A DNA stretch of 64,000 nucleotides from Mya arenaria (taxonomy: Eukaryota > Mollusca > Bivalvia > Myida > Myidae). The notes under the pieces are model-generated. The model searched no databases, was not told the DNA's origin, and saw nothing but the letters and a program-made list of their open reading frames with translations. The stretch is taken from positions 8,935,937 to 8,999,936 of the forward strand of contig NC_069133.1 of assembly GCF_026914265.1 (NCBI RefSeq), read 5' to 3'. A program made the position numbers and the translations under genes. How positions within the stretch are numbered: the first letter of the stretch is position 1; every line of letters begins with the position of its first letter. Positions 34,703-45,067 of this stretch are shown piece after piece.

Positions 34703-34996
34703 TTATTCTCGTACTATGGGCTCGTCTTTAAGTCCTGTATATGCGGTTAAAAAGGGAATGAATTTACATCTATCCGGATATTCTTCAATCTCTTGATGGC
34801 TATTGTACTGATCAACTATGGTTTGAAAATTGTTAGTTTGTCTTAAAAGAGTTACCATTTTCTGATGACTCTCCTTAACCCACAAATATATACAACGAAC
34901 TTCACTATCGTTCCAGGGTAACATATTACCATTCTCATCCCAAAAGGAATCAAACATTCTCCTGTTTGAGTCATATGGTGTCAAATTATAACTCAT
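34703..34996 (-). CDS. Polinton arm protein A, right copy (unknown)
   Basis: About 97 aa from the MSYNL start; a start at 35035 would give 110 aa. Near-identical copy of 20709-21002. Outermost gene of the right arm, about 400 bp inside the terminus. No family recognised. Confidence 0.6.
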   Translation of the reverse strand: MSYNLTPYDSNRRMFDSFWDENGNMLPWNDSEVRCIYLWVKESHQKMVTLLRQTNNFQTIVDQYNSHQEIEEYPDRCKFIPFLTAYTGLKDEPIVRE

Positions 34997-35218
34997 ATTA
35001 GCCGGTAAAACAATGGCTGCCAACTTCAATCGCAAAAAGATTAATACTGATAATCAATGGAGACCCAGTTAAACAATGACCCTTTGTCTTGGATTTTAAA
35101 CAATGGTTAAACATAACCGCTAAAAGCGGGAAATCGCCAAATATGACCGCTAACGCGCGAAATCGATACCATTGTCTTCCCGCTCAATGTTGGTTGAGTT
35201 AAACTTTGAAAATTGTCC

Positions 35219-35377
35219 GCCAAAACATATACGTGCGCATGCGTAAACAATGGAACCACCGACAGAACCACCGCACCACCAAACAAAATGGCCGCGAAAG
35301 TCAATTTCAAACTTGCGCATGCGTAAACAATGGAACCACCGACAGAACCACCGCACCACCAAACAAAATGGCCGCGA
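35219..35377. repeat. Two 80-bp direct repeats at the Polinton right end
   Basis: Mirror of 20328-20487, with the same YY1-like and NRF1-like words. The ORFs of 66-97 aa on either strand here come from the repeat and are not genes. Confidence 0.8.
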
Positions 35378-35398
35378 AATACCAATTATTATACTACT

Positions 35399-35404
35399 AT
35401 TATT
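35399..35404. repeat. Right target-site duplication of the Polinton (ATTATT)
   Basis: Exact match to 20301-20306, directly outside the ...ACTACT terminus. Confidence 0.85.
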
Positions 35405-35784
35405 TTGGGAATCTGAAGTTAACGAGAGTATTATAAAAGACACACATTAAAATCCATAAATTATACACTTAGGTTTTTGAAAACTCTTTTAAAGAAGTTA
35501 AGTGTGTTAAATAAACACAGGCTGTTGTGCAGTGTATATAATTTTATTGATAAAAGTTAATTGATAAACAGGCAATTAGATATGGTTCCAAAAAATTCAA
35601 CGAGACAATGGCAAATACACGCCCAACTTCGATTGCAATATAAGATTCGTTCAAAATGACGAAATACACAATTTACAAAATTGTAAGCTGTAACATGCAA
35701 ACCATTTCAATGCGCATGTGTGGTGAATATAGTGTGCATGTCACGAATGGAAGGAATTACACGCAAACAGTTTAACTACCTCCC
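35405..35784. other. Downstream flank of GPCR 3, right of the Polinton
   Basis: Non-coding. The TGGTTCCAAAA...CGATTGCAATA(T/C)AAG block at 35584-35650 recurs downstream of GPCR 4 (about 48258-48345) and in part of GPCR 1 (about 2870). The TGCGCATGTGTGGTGAAT block at 35710 recurs at about 3218. Confidence 0.5.
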
Positions 35785-37059
35785 TTACTTCCTTAAGCAG
35801 ATTTTCATATCTCCTAATATTTGCTTAAAGTGAGGGTCAAGACAGCCGTACACGAACGGGTTAATAGCATGGTTTATGAATACTAGTCTGAAAAAGAAGA
35901 AATACACAGACTTCTCATACGCATTTAAACGTTTTAAGATTCCTTCTGATATTAACGCTAATAATGTCATATACGTAATTGTTGTGACAATGAATATGAT
36001 TGTCAAAACGAACATGATGTACGTTTTCCAATTAACCAGGTTCGCGTTTTCTTGACGTCGATGCTGTACCTTAATGTGACAGACTTCCGGCCTTACGGCT
36101 TCAATGACACAAACATCATTGACGTCAACTGGATCACTTTCGTCATCCATATTCCTCATTTCTGTTTCTTTGTAAGCTATTCCATTCCCGATCTGTACTT
36201 CTAAAATAGAAACATTTCTTGCATCACTGATCCCGCTTTTTTCATTTTTCTGGGAAGTTGTCGGCTTGCTGACCATAGGCAAGCACGAGTCTCTGTTCAT
36301 TTGTGCAAATGAGCGACCTAAGATGAGTCTTTTTGCTACCAGTACATAAAGACTAAGCATGATCACCAGGCATATCCCAATTAAAACCTCGACTGATGTA
36401 GCGTATAAAAACGGTTGTCTACTGCCTGCATAATAAGAATCCGTTTCACAGATAGTGACAGTAACGTTTCTTCCATTGTATATCCTTACGTCCTGCTTGA
36501 TTCCCCAGAGAAACGAGACTGGCAGTGAAAGGGTGAACGCCGAGCCGTAGATAAGGCCGCACATGAGGAGCGCCTGGCGAGGCTTGATCTGCCATCTGAA
36601 TGGCGCACAAACCTTCCGGTAGCGGTCGACAGCAATGATGCATAGACAAAATGCCTCCCCTGACACCGTGAACACGTTAAAGAAGGACTTGACTTTGCAG
36701 ACGACGGGGAACGGGTACTTGTACCAGTGCTGCTGCGTGAGAATTTCTCCAGGCATCGTGGTGAGCGTGCTGATCAAGTCCAAAAGAGCGAGGCACAGCA
36801 CGAAGTAGCGGAAATTACAGGCATGGTAACGCTTTATAAATACGAACAAGACAAATAAATTTCCAAAAAATCCCACAACAGCTTCAATTCCAACAAAAAC
36901 TGAAACAGGTGTTAATACCCGTTTTATTTCGTCATTCAGTTGGTCCAATAATTCTCTTTCCGTCACATTAGATAGTCCATTAGTGTTGTCAGTTTCCTTA
37001 TGGCTCATAACTGTATTGCCATACCTACTAGTCCTCGTTGTCAGAAAAATATCACCCAT
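35785..37059 (-). CDS. Orphan class A GPCR, copy 3
   Basis: Single-exon receptor of 424 aa, close to copy 1. The ATG at 37059 aligns with that of copy 1 (MGDIFLTTRTSRYGNTV against MADVHLTTTTSSFGHTV). It has an N-terminal glycosylation site in SNVTE, GNLFVLF in TM1, the TM3 cysteine, DRY after TM3, two NVT sites or equivalents in loop 2, and NPFVY in TM7. The third intracellular loop is shorter than in the sisters: the acidic-to-basic stretch has lost part of the CEDG...RHK region and the RRRR cluster. The downstream flank was hit by the Polinton, whose edge is about 390 bp past the stop; the coding region is untouched. Ligand unknown. Confidence 0.93.
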   Translation of the reverse strand: MGDIFLTTRTSRYGNTVMSHKETDNTNGLSNVTERELLDQLNDEIKRVLTPVSVFVGIEAVVGFFGNLFVLFVFIKRYHACNFRYFVLCLALLDLISTLTTMPGEILTQQHWYKYPFPVVCKVKSFFNVFTVSGEAFCLCIIAVDRYRKVCAPFRWQIKPRQALLMCGLIYGSAFTLSLPVSFLWGIKQDVRIYNGRNVTVTICETDSYYAGSRQPFLYATSVEVLIGICLVIMLSLYVLVAKRLILGRSFAQMNRDSCLPMVSKPTTSQKNEKSGISDARNVSILEVQIGNGIAYKETEMRNMDDESDPVDVNDVCVIEAVRPEVCHIKVQHRRQENANLVNWKTYIMFVLTIIFIVTTITYMTLLALISEGILKRLNAYEKSVYFFFFRLVFINHAINPFVYGCLDPHFKQILGDMKICLRK

Positions 37060-37140
37060 CTCTTATGAACTTGTGTTTAAACTTAAAAAATGTCAATCAA
37101 AACGTAGTATTTGATTAACTCAATCCATTACACCATAGTG

Positions 37141-37189
37141 CACAACTTTATAAGACACCGTTTGAGTGATGTGCTGTTTAGTACCTACT
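37141..37189 (-). promoter_or_regulatory. Conserved promoter-like block upstream of GPCR 3
   Basis: CTTATAAAG TATA-like box (37146-37154) 87 bp above the ATG, and the shared AGGTACTAAACAGC core. Same layout as upstream of GPCR 2. Confidence 0.5.
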
Positions 37190-38199
37190 AAATCGAAAAT
37201 CGTAGTTAGAATATCATATCGAGTAAGGTTTTTATTTTCTTCCGTATTTTGACTTAATCGTTGGGTCTAGATGTACTAAATCGATTCAATAGGTAACACT
37301 TGCTGTATTTGAAAGTGCGTTAATAATTTCAGTGTTATATATTTACAAATGGTTGATTTAATTTGTCGAATCGATACATACCGTTCAATTAAATATGACA
37401 CAATTTTAAATGTTTTAAATGTAAATAACCTAACAGAGCCTTATTTCCCTAAATCTTTGTTCAGAGAATTAAAACTGTTAAGCGCAGACAAGAACTTGGT
37501 ACTTAGCAATGTTTAAACTTAATTTAAACAGTATTTTATTTCAATTAACAAAATTATGTTCAATATTACAAAAGATAAGAATCGGAAAACAAGTTACTTA
37601 AACCTTATGTAAATTCCTTTGTTAAAGATATTAAGTCAATTTAGCTCATTGCGAGCATTTGCGGTCAAAATGCCTGTAATCAGAAAGATGTTTAAGGTAC
37701 AATAAATGATCCATACTGTTATTACGTTTAATAAATGTAGCTATTACTTGGGTTTTGATTTCATGCATGACATACAACCCCGATATACAACGTTTTAGCA
37801 GTCACCACAAACAACGAATCTATTCAAATTTCTGCACATGTACACATAGAAATACTTCCTTGTTCTGTTCAAAACTTAAGCTTTCTTCACCTTAAGGTAG
37901 ATTGTGATCGGTATGTGCACAAGGGAGGTCACTCAAACAACGCTGTCTCTGTGGTGAGGGGTATATTAGAAGAAATAGAAACGCTTTTAATGAAAGCAAT
38001 GATATTTTTCGGTGAATATCATGCTTAAAGGAACTGAAGCCAAGCCTTAGATGGCAAGGCATTATTTACCTTCGTCGTGAACCGACATTGTAATGTGGGG
38101 TTAGTTTGCCGAGTGTGGGTGAAGATTATATTTGAATGATTTGATTGATTCCGATTGTATCGTCGCTTTTGGAAGGAAATTCTGATGCCGGATTGAAGC
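37190..38199. other. Intergenic upstream of GPCR 3
   Basis: AT-rich; no gene was seen. The right part may be the outer edge of the LINE fragment that follows. Confidence 0.4.
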
Positions 38200-39480
38200 A
38201 GAAAGAAATTATGATGCATATGATTGGCTTCGACACATGGGAAGGTTAAACAAAGTTCAATAATCAGGTGCCTTGCCGTTTTTCATCTTATAACAGAGAA
38301 CAAGTCTATGTTTCTTTGTTCTAGAAAAAACAGCGACCGAGATGTTTGTGGGAACGATCACTTTGTATATGATATTGTGCATAAACAGGGGTGGATGAAT
38401 CAATTGATACCGTTTCCTAGAGAAAAAAACAACATTGACTCTGTTTTCAATGGATTAAATGTGACTAGCCATTTACGTGACTTGATTGTTTTTTTTTGAA
38501 GTTTAGAATTGATGAGAGTAGCTGAAGCGTAAGGTGTCTCGACCACATTATATAGGTTAGTAACTTTAATATCAGAAACAATGTAGTGTGTGAAGATGGG
38601 AACAAAAAGAGGGCGAACAATATAGCCCTGAAGTACTCCTGCCAGTAAATCAGACACTACATGACGAAACAACGACATGTTTACTACCGCGAGATATGAT
38701 ATAAAGTTGATCAGGTGGTTACCTCTGATGCCATTTATTATGTATATATAAGACCTAGGTTAGTAACTTTAATATCAGAAACAATGTAGTGTGTGAAGAT
38801 GGGAACAAAAAGAGGGCGAACAATATAGCCCTGAAGTACTCCTGCCAGTAAATCAGACACTACATGACGAAACAACGACATGTTTACTACCGCGAGATAT
38901 GATATAAAGTTGATCAGGTGGTTACCTCTGATGCCATTTATTATGTATATATAAGACCTATATGCCAGACGCGATCAAAGGCTTTAGATATATCACATAA
39001 TACAGCCCTCAGCTCCCTGCCCTCATCGAGAGCTTGTCAGATTCAACTTTATGAAAAGCAAGTTGAATTACTGTAGAGTCCCTTTGGTAAATCCAGATTG
39101 ATACGATGAAATGAGGTCATGAATAAAAACGTAATTGTGCAGTATTTTATTAATACAGCGTTCTTTTAACTTCCCAAACAGCTTAGAATAGAAACAAGTC
39201 GATAGTTTGACAACTTCGAAGGAATCAGACTTCTTAAAAAAGGGGTAACATAAGCAAGCGTTCATGGTGATGTAAATGTGGAGGAGGAAGCGATTAATTT
39301 GGTAGAAAAGAAGACAATGAAGCCACTAGAGCACCTGCTCCTTCACGTTTAAGGCCGATAAAATCTGGCAAATGACCCTCTGCAGGATCCAAACAACTTT
39401 GTTTCCTGCTCAGAAATGAGGCATCAGGAGAACTATAAGGAACAGTGGATATATTAGGAAGTGGGTTTTTTAATCAGAAC
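38200..39480 (-). mobile_element. Decayed LINE (non-LTR retrotransposon), reverse transcriptase part
   Basis: Minus-strand frames show ordered reverse transcriptase motifs in broken register: PFFKKSDSFEVV...L.SKLFGKL and LISSYQSGFTKG near 39080-39250; ELRAVLCDISKAFDRVWH near 38970-39025; a GVLQGYIVRPLF block near 38620 (canonical GVPQGSxLGPLLF); and KWLVTFNPLKTESMLF near 38430. The order is that of Jockey/CR1-like ORF2. Many frame changes and no complete ORF, so it is dead. A perfect 203-bp tandem duplication lies inside it. Confidence 0.8.
38554..38960. repeat. Perfect 203-bp tandem duplication within the LINE
   Basis: Copy 1 is 38554-38756 and copy 2 begins at 38757; by eye every base agrees, ending ATATATAAGACCTA in both. 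It is either a very recent duplication or an assembly join artefact. Confidence 0.9.
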
Positions 39481-40500
39481 GGATTTAATTAGACCAAAAA
39501 AGGTTATTAAACATTTAAGCTTTTTCAGCATTTGTTGAAGCTTAGACGTTATTAACAGCCAGGGTGGGAATGAAATTCTAATTAAAGTTGTTTGTGTTTT
39601 TATTCATTTTTAAACTATTCCTTTCACAAATTTAATACATCTGCTAGTTTTGTTTTGTTATCTGACTTTGATTTTTATAGTGAAGCAGATGTGTTTTCTG
39701 ATGCATCAGATTCAAGTGGCCTAAGGTTTGTAAAAGTGCTAACAGAATTACAGACAAATACTTGCGGCGTGGCGGAAAGTCTATATGTACATGGCGTGTG
39801 AACCAAAACACGAAGGCCTTTCAACTAATTACTCTGTGGTTAAGAGGGGAATATGTATCTACAAGGTAATACAAGGCCATGTTTGAAACGGTGTAACTGA
39901 TGAAGAATGAAGACATACTAGAAAACATCCGTGCACGGGTAGGATGTCAAGAAATAGATCTAGAGCTCGTACATAGATAATATTTAAGTAACGGACAAAC
40001 CTCGAACATTGCATACATAATTGACGAGCCTGAAACTTCGATATTTTTGCAAAGTAATAAGACAATTTAAACTTTGATCATAATTAATGTGTCGTACATT
40101 CGTTTTCATGTTCATTTAGGTATAACTATTAGTCAATCAATTGACAGGTGAATACATATAAATTCGTTTTATAAACCCCATTTGACGAATTTTACTTCAT
40201 AAATTATAAATGTAAAGTACAAACGTATTTGATATTCCCCAAATGAAAATGCCATTTTTTAGATAAACAAATATGATTTAAGAATAATAATTATAAAAAC
40301 ATGAGACTAGATGTACAGCAATTAGTTAAAGTATTGTGATATGTAGCAAACCCGTAGTATAAACCTCTTTATCGATTGAATAGTCTAAAGAGATCCATGC
40401 AATTGAACTTGACTTAAGTACCTCCTTTCTTGATCTGCCATGACTTTAACTGAAACTTTCAAAGAACGGTTAAAGAAATCATTTTGAGTGTACTGTGAAG
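39481..40500. other. Intergenic, nothing recognised
   Basis: No supported gene. The ORFs at 39592-39801 and 39859-40065 have no domain. Confidence 0.4.
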
Positions 40501-40504
40501 CTGG

Positions 40505-41320
40505 TAGCCTAGCGGCCTAGTTGCCTGAAAATGCCGGCCTAGCTGCTTGAAGTTAGAGGCCCAGCGGCCTAGTTGCCTGAAACTGCCGACCTAGCGGCGT
40601 GAAGCTAGAGGCCCAGCGGCAAAGTTGCCTGAAACTGCCGGCCTAGCGGTGTGAAGTTAGAGGCCTTTCGGCCTAGTTGCCTGAAACTGCCGGCCTAGCG
40701 GCGTGAAGTTAGAGGCCTAGCGGCCTTGTTGCGTGAAACTGCCGGCCTAGCGGCGTGAAGTTAGATGCCTAGCGGTCTAGTTGCCTGAAACTGCCGGCCA
40801 AGCGGCGTGAAGTTAGAGGCCTAGTGGCCTTGTTGCCAAAAACTGCCGGCCTAGCGGCGTGAAGATAGAGGCCTAGCGGCCTAGTTGCCTGAAACTGCCG
40901 GCCTAGCTGCTGCGTGAAGTTAGAGGCCTATCGGCCTTGTTGCCTGAAACTGCAGGCCTAGCGGCGTGAAGTTAGAGGCCTAGCGGCCTTGTTGCGTGAA
41001 ACTGCCGGCCTAGCGGCGTGAAGTTAGAGGCCTAGCGGCCTAGTTGCCTGAAACTGCCGGCCTAGCTGCGTGAAGTTAGAGGCCTAGCGGCCTTGTTGTG
41101 TCTAACTGCCGGCCTAGCGGCGTGAAGATAGAGGCCTAGCAGCCGTATTGCCTGAAACGGCCGGCCTAGCGGCTTGAAGTTAGAGTCCTAGCAGCCTTGT
41201 TACCTGAAACTGCCGGCCTAGCGGCGTGAAGTTAGAGGCCTAGCAGCCTTGTTGCCTGAAACTGCCGGCCTAGCGGCGTGAAGTTAGAGGCCTAGCGGCC
41301 TTGTTGCGTGATGTACGGGT
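40505..41320. repeat. 52-bp minisatellite, about 16 copies
   Basis: The unit contains GAAACTGCCGGCCTAGCGGC then GTGAAGTTAGAGGCCTAGCGG. The period of 52 was checked between 40629 and 40681. It is GC-rich in an AT-rich setting. Seeds with one to three copies occur at 13115-13225 and 51185-51340. Confidence 0.93.
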
Positions 41321-41329
41321 CCTGGAGGT

Positions 41330-43500
41330 CTGGCGGTCTTATGCTGTAAAATTAACATTAAATATTCCATCGAACACATCTTGCAAAATGATGATTTTTT
41401 GTCGTCTATGTAACGAACGTTTCATGATAATTAACCTTTTTACGCCAATTTGAACGTTTATATTACACAAATTGCCTGTGTCTTTTCAATTTATACAAAG
41501 CTTATTTCAGGTTTTACTATCTTAACAAGGCACCAGCCATGCTATTTTAACATTTTGTATCAATTTAAATTTTGCTTGGTTTTTAAGTGTTATTTGTGCG
41601 TTTATATTTTTTTTGACTGAAGGATTTATAATAAATATATAAGTTGATTGATTGATTACGAAATTATTTATATTTTGAGTAGTTTTCTAAAACATATTTA
41701 TTAAACGATTGATTGTGATTAACACGTTTATTGGCCTAAATGATGTAGATCTATATATGTGTTGCTTAATTGTCTAACCCTAACGTAAATATTGATATAT
41801 TGATTGTAAAAATTGAATGAATAATTGAAATACCATATAATAACTAGTATAATATTCAAACTATCACCAATATATTCCAAACTCAGGAAGTTGTTCAAGT
41901 ACGTACATTTTAACGAAATGTTCACTTTAAGTGTTTTCGAAACTAATAAAATGTAGTCAAATTGTCACGCCGGGTTAATATCATTCAGTTTATACGTACA
42001 TTGCCATGCATGGTATCGTTGTAATAATCGTATAGTTGTTGGTTCCTCAGATTTAGTCAAACAGAATGCAATGAATTGTTATTATCTTTTAGGATACCTG
42101 GAATATATGTCATCGAGCTTGGTCCATTTTCAGAGAAAATATTATCTAGCTCTTATAATTCAATAGGGCAGTTTTTATAACACTCTGATAAAATGTTTAA
42201 GTGTCATTTGATAATATAAAAGAGACCAACATCTTTTTACTATATATTTGGATGTATTTTCGTCTGTTTGGGATGTGTGTACGTGGTGTTTAAACGTTTC
42301 TGTCTCCAATTTAGTGTCATTTGGGTCATTGCATTAGGCCCTTTTAAGGATTTATACTTCAATTCTGACAATTTCCGGCCAGTCCGCGTTATTTTCCTCG
42401 ATTTGTTTAGGACGCAATTTTGGCCAAGAATCAATGAAACATGAAACCGAAAAGCTGTCTATAAATTCGAGGTCATGTACCATGTTTTGGTATTGATTTT
42501 GCTGTTGTTTACATAGGAATAACAAATTGGTTACATCAGATACTTGGATATGCTGTGTCAATAGATAGGTAACTTGGTGAAAGAAATATTACGTTAATAC
42601 TGTGCACAAAATAAACTCAATTTGGTCACTTTATGCCTTCTTAACAAGCCGTATATGGTCAAACAGTATGTCATAAGGTCAAATGTAAGATCCGATATAT
42701 TTACTAAAATTCAAGGAAACTTGTGAGCAGAATCCTTGTCATTATGAACGGAATGTTAAGTTCGATTATAAAAATGGTAATGAAGTCAACATAAAAGGTT
42801 CAATTGTTTTTGTCGATACAACTTAAATTGTCAAATTCACTTCATCAGTTGATAAGATAAGAAAATCGTATCATCAGTATATACGATTTACGCTTCCATA
42901 CTAGGTCGCCTCGAGAACATGTTCAAGGTTTAAGAAGTATGCGTCATTCATTTTGATATATCCTGCACAAGATTTTGTAATCATAACCTCACCAAAAGAG
43001 CTTGAAGCTAGTAGCACAGGAACTAAAGTTGAGCCTCAAACAATTTCTTGCCCAACAACTCATTCTGTTTTCAAAACAAGTTGGCCTTGCCATTGATATA
43101 TTGTTTTGGATGCAAGACTATTTCTTTCAGTTTCCATAACATTAGAATTTGAACAGATTTTAAAGATGAGCTTTTAGGATAAACAAGAGTTAGGGAAGGA
43201 TAGTTGAGAAGCAGTTTAAATACAATTATTTTTCGTATGCGTTTTCTGAAGTATTCTTCCTTAACATTTGAATATCTTACTTTCATCTCCAAAAATCGTG
43301 TTAAGTATGGATACCACTTTAAATTGAATACTTAAGACGATGATATTCCCATGCTCTGAAATGTATTTGTTTTCCTTATAACCATATATTCTTTTCATCC
43401 TATTAACATCGATCTTTCGGATGTAAAATAAACTGATATCATATGGAGTTGCCACATATCAAAAATATTTTAAGCACGTTGAGCATTTCTTACCAAGAAC
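41330..43500. other. Upstream flank of GPCR 3, duplicated non-coding unit
   Basis: Bases 41440-41580 resemble 13300-13400 and 51640-51710. Bases 41945-42080 resemble 4985-5110 and 52125-52250. Bases 42265-42330 resemble one copy of the 50-bp repeat at 5427. Bases 43070-43180 resemble 6365-6480. No gene is supported. Confidence 0.55.
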
Positions 43501-43506
43501 GGTCGG

Positions 43507-43595
43507 ACCTTCTACTTCTACTACTGCTACTGCTTCTGTAACTGCTACTACTACTACAACTACCACTACCACTACTACTACTTCTACTACAACTA
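43507..43595. repeat. (TAC)n trinucleotide microsatellite with variants
   Basis: Short impure TAC/TGC/TTC repeat at the position equivalent to the (GTA)n array at 6714, but in the opposite strand sense. The Ser/Arg-rich ORF here is an artefact. Confidence 0.85.
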
Positions 43596-43599
43596 CCGA

Positions 43600-44560
43600 A
43601 CTTTTTGTACGGTATATCTACATATGCATTTAAATTTAAAGGTACGAATATATTATTAACTAGTGATAAAGACCGGAAGGTGATATCGGCTCGGAAGAGC
43701 ATGTGCTTGGATATTATCATAACGCGTCGTGATGTGTCATAGATACTGCTGCATGTATGTATACGTGCAGACACTATATATTTGTGGCAACATATAACTT
43801 AATAAGTTTAATATTGCCATTTGGCTGTTGTTGAAATCGGTCAAGATAGTATGCCAATAAACATTGTAACTAAGTTCAATAAAGACTGGATGACGGATGT
43901 TCAAGTAAGAGAACGGACAGGAAAGTATGACGATGTAAACGACGACGATGTCGGACAACATGATCCCCATATGTCCGTCATGCTTTGCCCGACGACAAAG
44001 TATGACAACTATAACAATGGTTACTATGAAATTGTGCTTCGATTCGATTCGTATCACAAAATATCACAAATTATAAATCGAGAAAATGAAATCACACTTT
44101 GTTCAAAAGTGATTTGTGCATATTGTGATTTTTCACAAAATGTGATTATGGTTCTATGTTGACTTGTCTTTCACTAAGCTGGACTCACATTTGGCCGATT
44201 ACAGTTTTCAAATGAGACACGCATTTTGTTTGTGCATCTGTCACTTCTACATATCAGCGAATTTTCATTGTCAATTTAAAATATATAATACAATTGTAAT
44301 AAGGTTTTGTTTCCATTAGAAATATTAATTGTGATTTAAGTGTATGAAAAGGAATGTTCAACATTGACATTGTTTAATAAGATGGTAATTATGAAGCTTA
44401 AGAAAGGACTTCAATATAGGAAATGACATAAGATATTCTATGAGTACCGCTCCTTAGCTGTACTTAAACAATCGCGGATATTGACTACGTGCAAGCGACC
44501 ACAAAACCTATTTCAACGATTTCTTACGATGTAGTCACGTCTCGAACAGTAAGTTTTTCG
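43600..44560. other. Duplicated non-coding unit, distal part
   Basis: Bases 43660-43880 resemble 7100-7310: GATAA(A)GACCGGAA, CGG(C)TTGGAAGAGCAT, and later CAAGATAGTATG and AAGTTCAATAAA. The 113-aa ORF at 43821-44162 partly overlays this block, is not conserved and shows no domain. Confidence 0.5.
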
Positions 44561-44565
44561 ATAAA

Positions 44566-44975
44566 AAGAGGACAGGGATTTCAATCGGTCTTGTACAGTC
44601 TGTTCCCCTAAATGCAATACTAGATATGACAGGGATTTTTATCGACTTTGCACAGTCTGTTCCCTTTAATGCAATATCATATATGACAGGGATTTCTATC
44701 GACCTTTTACAGTCTGTTCCCCTTAATGCAATATCAGATATGACAGGGATTTCTATCGAACTTGAACAGTCTGTTCCCCTAAATGCAATATCAGATATGA
44801 TAGGGATTTGTATCGACCTTGCACAGTCTGTTCCCCTTAATGAAATACCAGATATGACAGGGATTTTTATCGACCTTGCACAGTCTGTTCCACTTAATGC
44901 AGTACCAGGTATGACAAGGATTTCTATCGACCTTGCACAGTCTGTTCCACTTAATGCAGTATCAGATATACACGT
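44566..44975. repeat. 60-bp minisatellite, about 7 copies
   Basis: The unit contains GATATGACAGGGATTTCTATCG then CTTGCACAGTCTGTTCC and AATGCAATA. Since 60 is a multiple of three, both strands stay open and give 20-residue repeats; these are not genes. Confidence 0.92.
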
Positions 44976-45067
44976 TTGGTTGTTGATTTGAAGGTAACAT
45001 GCGGGTATATATAATAAGATTCTCCCTATATGTAAAAAAGTGAAATGCAACTGCGAATTAAGCTAAG

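Larger units (their letters stand above)
20307..35398 (-). mobile_element. Polinton/Maverick, 15.1 kb, broken
   Basis: Fossil copy of a capsid-bearing DNA element. Both ends begin AG (AGTAGTATAATAATTGG), as known for the family, and a perfect ATTATT duplication flanks it. Inverted terminal arms of about 3.64 kb enclose a centre of about 7.8 kb. Parts on the minus strand, right to left: five arm genes ending in a chromodomain integrase, a penton-like protein, a basic protein, the double jelly-roll major capsid protein, an adenain-type protease, a packaging ATPase, two small ORFs and a type B DNA polymerase region. The same five arm genes appear on the plus strand in the left arm. It is broken, with several interruptions, probably four or more. 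The arms differ at roughly 1% or less, so insertion or last arm copying looks recent. Confidence 0.92.
31756..35398 (-). repeat. Right terminal inverted repeat of the Polinton, about 3.64 kb
   Basis: Mirror of 20307-23945. It contains the right-arm copies of all five arm genes and ends in ATTATACTACT at 35398. Confidence 0.9.

Noticed and set aside
43821-44162. 113-aa plus-strand ORF
   Set aside because: Its conserved part is also conserved in a unit where the frame is not kept; no domain.
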